Shown piece by piece: positions 4,426-5,273 of a stretch of 5,273 nucleotides of DNA. Positions within the stretch are counted from its first letter, which is position 1. Every line of letters starts with the position of its first letter. The notes below the pieces were generated by a model. The model worked only from the letters and a program-made list of their open reading frames with translations. It was not told where the DNA came from and did no database searches. The stretch is from Nanobdellota archaeon (GTDB taxonomy: Archaea > Nanobdellota > Nanobdellia > Woesearchaeales > GW2011-AR15), in the NCBI GenBank assembly GCA_013335235.1, contig JAAXVZ010000112.1, positions 1 through 5,273 of the forward strand. Reading direction: 5' to 3'. The translations under genes and the position numbers were made by a program.

Positions 4426-4587
4426 ATGGCAGCAACACCAAAAGGACCACAGAAAGTCAAGATTGATTACAACATCGATAAGCCTACATACGACGATTTC
4501 ATCAGGCAGTGCACAAAAAAAGGCTACTCACCGAACATTGTTGTCGAGAGGCAGATGAAGAAATTCATCGAGACGGGACAGATCTAG
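4426..4587 (+). CDS. Small ribbon-helix-helix (CopG/Arc-like) DNA-binding protein
   Basis: From the ATG at 4426 this is a 53-residue basic protein. The predicted layout is a short flexible N-terminus (MAATPKGPQ), a beta strand (KVKIDYNI), helix 1 (DKPTYDDFIRQCTKKG), a turn (YSP) and helix 2 (NIVVERQMKKFIETG), which is the ribbon-helix-helix fold. Such proteins dimerise, insert the paired strands into the major groove and usually repress transcription; some are antitoxins. No toxin-like partner is adjacent on the same strand, so a transcription factor is favoured. An in-frame ATG at 4402 would add eight residues (MDRHFLHY), but it overlaps the TATA box. The stop at 4585-4587 overlaps the stop of the convergent membrane protein gene. 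The assignment rests on secondary-structure pattern rather than on a named family. Confidence 0.75.
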   Translation: MAATPKGPQKVKIDYNIDKPTYDDFIRQCTKKGYSPNIVVERQMKKFIETGQI

Positions 4588-5138
4588 AACAGTTTTAAAC
4601 TTATTTCTATTATCGGTGTCATCAGACTGAGGACTATCAGGTAGAACAATGAATTCGTGCTGGCAGGGATAAAAGAGTTAGGCCCTCCACCTAAGAGAAG
4701 GGTTATTGGAAGCCTGATCAGGTTAAATAACACGACAATTAGTATCAGTGCCGAAACCGGATTTGGGTTCAGAAGGCTGACTACGGCAAGAGCTGCGCTA
4801 AGCGAAAAAAAGTTCACAGCGCTCCACTGGCTGAGCCTGGCTGCGATGATATCTACCAAAGGTATTGTCCAGAGGATGAACTGCAGCGCTGTTGAAAAGC
4901 CATACCACAAAAGAAGCAACCCTGCTGCTACTGGAAACGGGTCGAAATCTCCGAAAGGCAGCCTGCCAAAACGGTAGATGACAATGGCACACACAGTAAA
5001 CAGCGCCAGCTTGACAACAAAGGTCTTCATGAGCATCAGGAAGAGGATGTTCACTAAGGCAAATATCAGGACATATTTCAGCTGCAGCCTGGCGAGCCTT
5101 GCGCTAAGCCATTTCCCTGTAACCTTTGCTGATTCCAT
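4584..5138 (-). CDS. Multi-spanning integral membrane protein of unknown function
   Basis: This is a 184-residue, strongly hydrophobic protein of a family I do not recognise. A basic amphipathic N-terminus (SAKVTGKWLSARLARLQLK, 3-21) is followed by likely membrane segments at about 22-40, 41-57, 69-95 (possibly one long or two short), 108-123, 126-150 and 162-181, giving five or six spans. Polar loops include RFGRLPFGDFDPFP (56-69) and GGGPNSFIPASTNS (150-163). By the positive-inside rule the N-terminus should be cytosolic. No catalytic motif or transporter signature is evident. The start is ATG at 5138; a TTG at 5153 would add five residues, but a TATA-like CTTTTTTTAAAG lies about 27 bases before the ATG. 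It converges with the RHH gene, sharing CTAG at the stops, and diverges from the aaRS-like gene at 5201. Confidence 0.8.
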   Translation of the reverse strand: MESAKVTGKWLSARLARLQLKYVLIFALVNILFLMLMKTFVVKLALFTVCAIVIYRFGRLPFGDFDPFPVAAGLLLLWYGFSTALQFILWTIPLVDIIAARLSQWSAVNFFSLSAALAVVSLLNPNPVSALILIVVLFNLIRLPITLLLGGGPNSFIPASTNSLFYLIVLSLMTPIIEISLKLF

Positions 5139-5158
5139 AACATATGGATACAAGGTCT

Positions 5159-5170
5159 CTTTAAAAAAAG
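5159..5170 (-). promoter_or_regulatory. TATA-like element for the membrane protein gene
   Basis: The minus strand reads CTTTTTTTAAAG, centred about 27 bases upstream of the ATG at 5138, similar in form to the CTTTTTAA box of the RHH gene. The adjacent TATATATA (5178-5171) also works on this strand and would give a start near 5150, so the precise box is uncertain. Confidence 0.45.
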
Positions 5171-5179
5171 TATATATAA
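5171..5179 (+). promoter_or_regulatory. TATA box for the gene starting at 5201
   Basis: TATATATAA is centred 26 bases upstream of the ATG at 5201, preceded by an A/G run (AAAAAAAG) that can serve as a BRE. It predicts a leaderless transcript and is the strongest TATA match in the window, which argues that the ATG at 5201 is a genuine gene start. Confidence 0.65.
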
Positions 5180-5200
5180 CCCCTAAATTTCAATTAGGGT

Positions 5201-5273
5201 ATGCCATACAAGAAACACATAAAAGAAGTAAAAGAAGGATTTGTCAACGGCTGGGATGATCCGAGGAGGCCCA
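5201..5273 (+). CDS. Start of a gene resembling the post-KMSKS part of GluRS/GlnRS (truncated by window end)
   Basis: The ATG at 5201 opens 24 codons to the window edge: MPYKKHIKEVKE followed by GFVNGWDDPRRP. The segment KKHIKEVKEGFVNGWDDPRRP resembles the region of class I glutamyl/glutaminyl-tRNA synthetases just after the KMSKS loop, where members read roughly (S)KRKL..LVEEG.V.GWDDPR.PT. The final base of the window, A, allows the Thr that normally follows. In full-length enzymes this lies several hundred residues in, yet here an in-frame TAG (5195-5197) sits directly before the ATG and the upstream DNA codes the membrane protein on the other strand. The product would therefore lack the HIGH-containing catalytic half, and the KMSKS serine position reads Tyr. 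It could be a split or decayed synthetase, a stand-alone C-terminal paralogue, or an unrelated protein sharing a short motif. Only 24 residues are visible. Confidence 0.6.
   Translation, partial: MPYKKHIKEVKEGFVNGWDDPRRP

Noticed and set aside
4657..4977. 106-codon plus-strand open frame opposite the membrane protein
   Set aside because: It is the shadow of a clear multi-span membrane protein and has no promoter or domain.
4402..5138. RHH protein and membrane protein as a toxin-antitoxin pair
   Set aside because: The genes are convergent rather than in one operon, and the 184-residue multi-span protein does not look like a small membrane toxin.
1..5273. tRNA, rRNA, CRISPR array, insertion sequence or prophage remnant
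   Set aside because: No cloverleaf-like GTTCNANNC context, regularly spaced repeats, transposase or integrase frame was seen on either strand by eye.

Overview
The window looks like a piece of an archaeal genome of moderate-to-low GC. Almost every credible start codon is preceded, about 26-28 bases upstream, by an AT-rich TATA-like box, the layout of archaeal leaderless transcripts. The gene content also fits archaea: a stand-alone TRAM protein with a ThpR-type RNA phosphodiesterase, a MEDS-domain protein, a tiny ribbon-helix-helix protein, and secreted proteins with a C-x-D-x-D-G-G / EYYC cysteine module that I associate with DPANN (Woesearchaeota-like) genomes. The lineage is an inference; no rRNA or tRNA is present to fix it.

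Layout. Positions 1-2123 (minus strand) hold two exported proteins. One is the N-terminal 79 residues of a protein with thrombospondin type 3-like Ca-binding loops (cut by the window start). The other is a 596-residue protein made of two tandem copies of an eight-cysteine module plus a beta-rich module, ending in a disordered Pro/Glu/Lys linker and a short amphipathic tail. Positions 2169-2995 (minus) are a tight two-gene RNA operon, TRAM protein then ThpR, separated by 2 bases. Positions 3161-3619 (plus) encode a YkgJ-type CxxCxxxCC protein. It converges with a MEDS-domain sensor gene (3628-4284, minus), leaving only 8 bases between stops. Positions 4426-4587 (plus) encode a 53-residue ribbon-helix-helix protein whose stop codon overlaps that of a convergent multi-spanning membrane protein (4584-5138, minus) through a shared CTAG. 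At 5201 a new plus-strand gene starts and leaves the window after 24 codons. Its first residues resemble the interior of class I GluRS/GlnRS (the ...GWDDPR... segment).

Functional groups. The first two genes probably contribute to the cell surface. The TRAM-ThpR pair points to RNA binding plus RNA-end or tRNA processing. The YkgJ-like, MEDS and RHH genes are single-domain metal-binding, sensory and regulatory proteins with no obvious shared pathway. I see no CRISPR array, transposase, integrase or structured RNA gene. No stretch over 300 bases lacks a gene; the longest gap is 165 bases (2996-3160), which holds divergent promoters and short palindromes. The points most worth following are the apparently N-truncated aaRS-like gene at the right edge, the duplicated cysteine/beta architecture, the acidic-tailed TRAM protein with a possible 5'-UTR hairpin, and a CCAGGcaCCTGG palindrome in front of the RHH gene.
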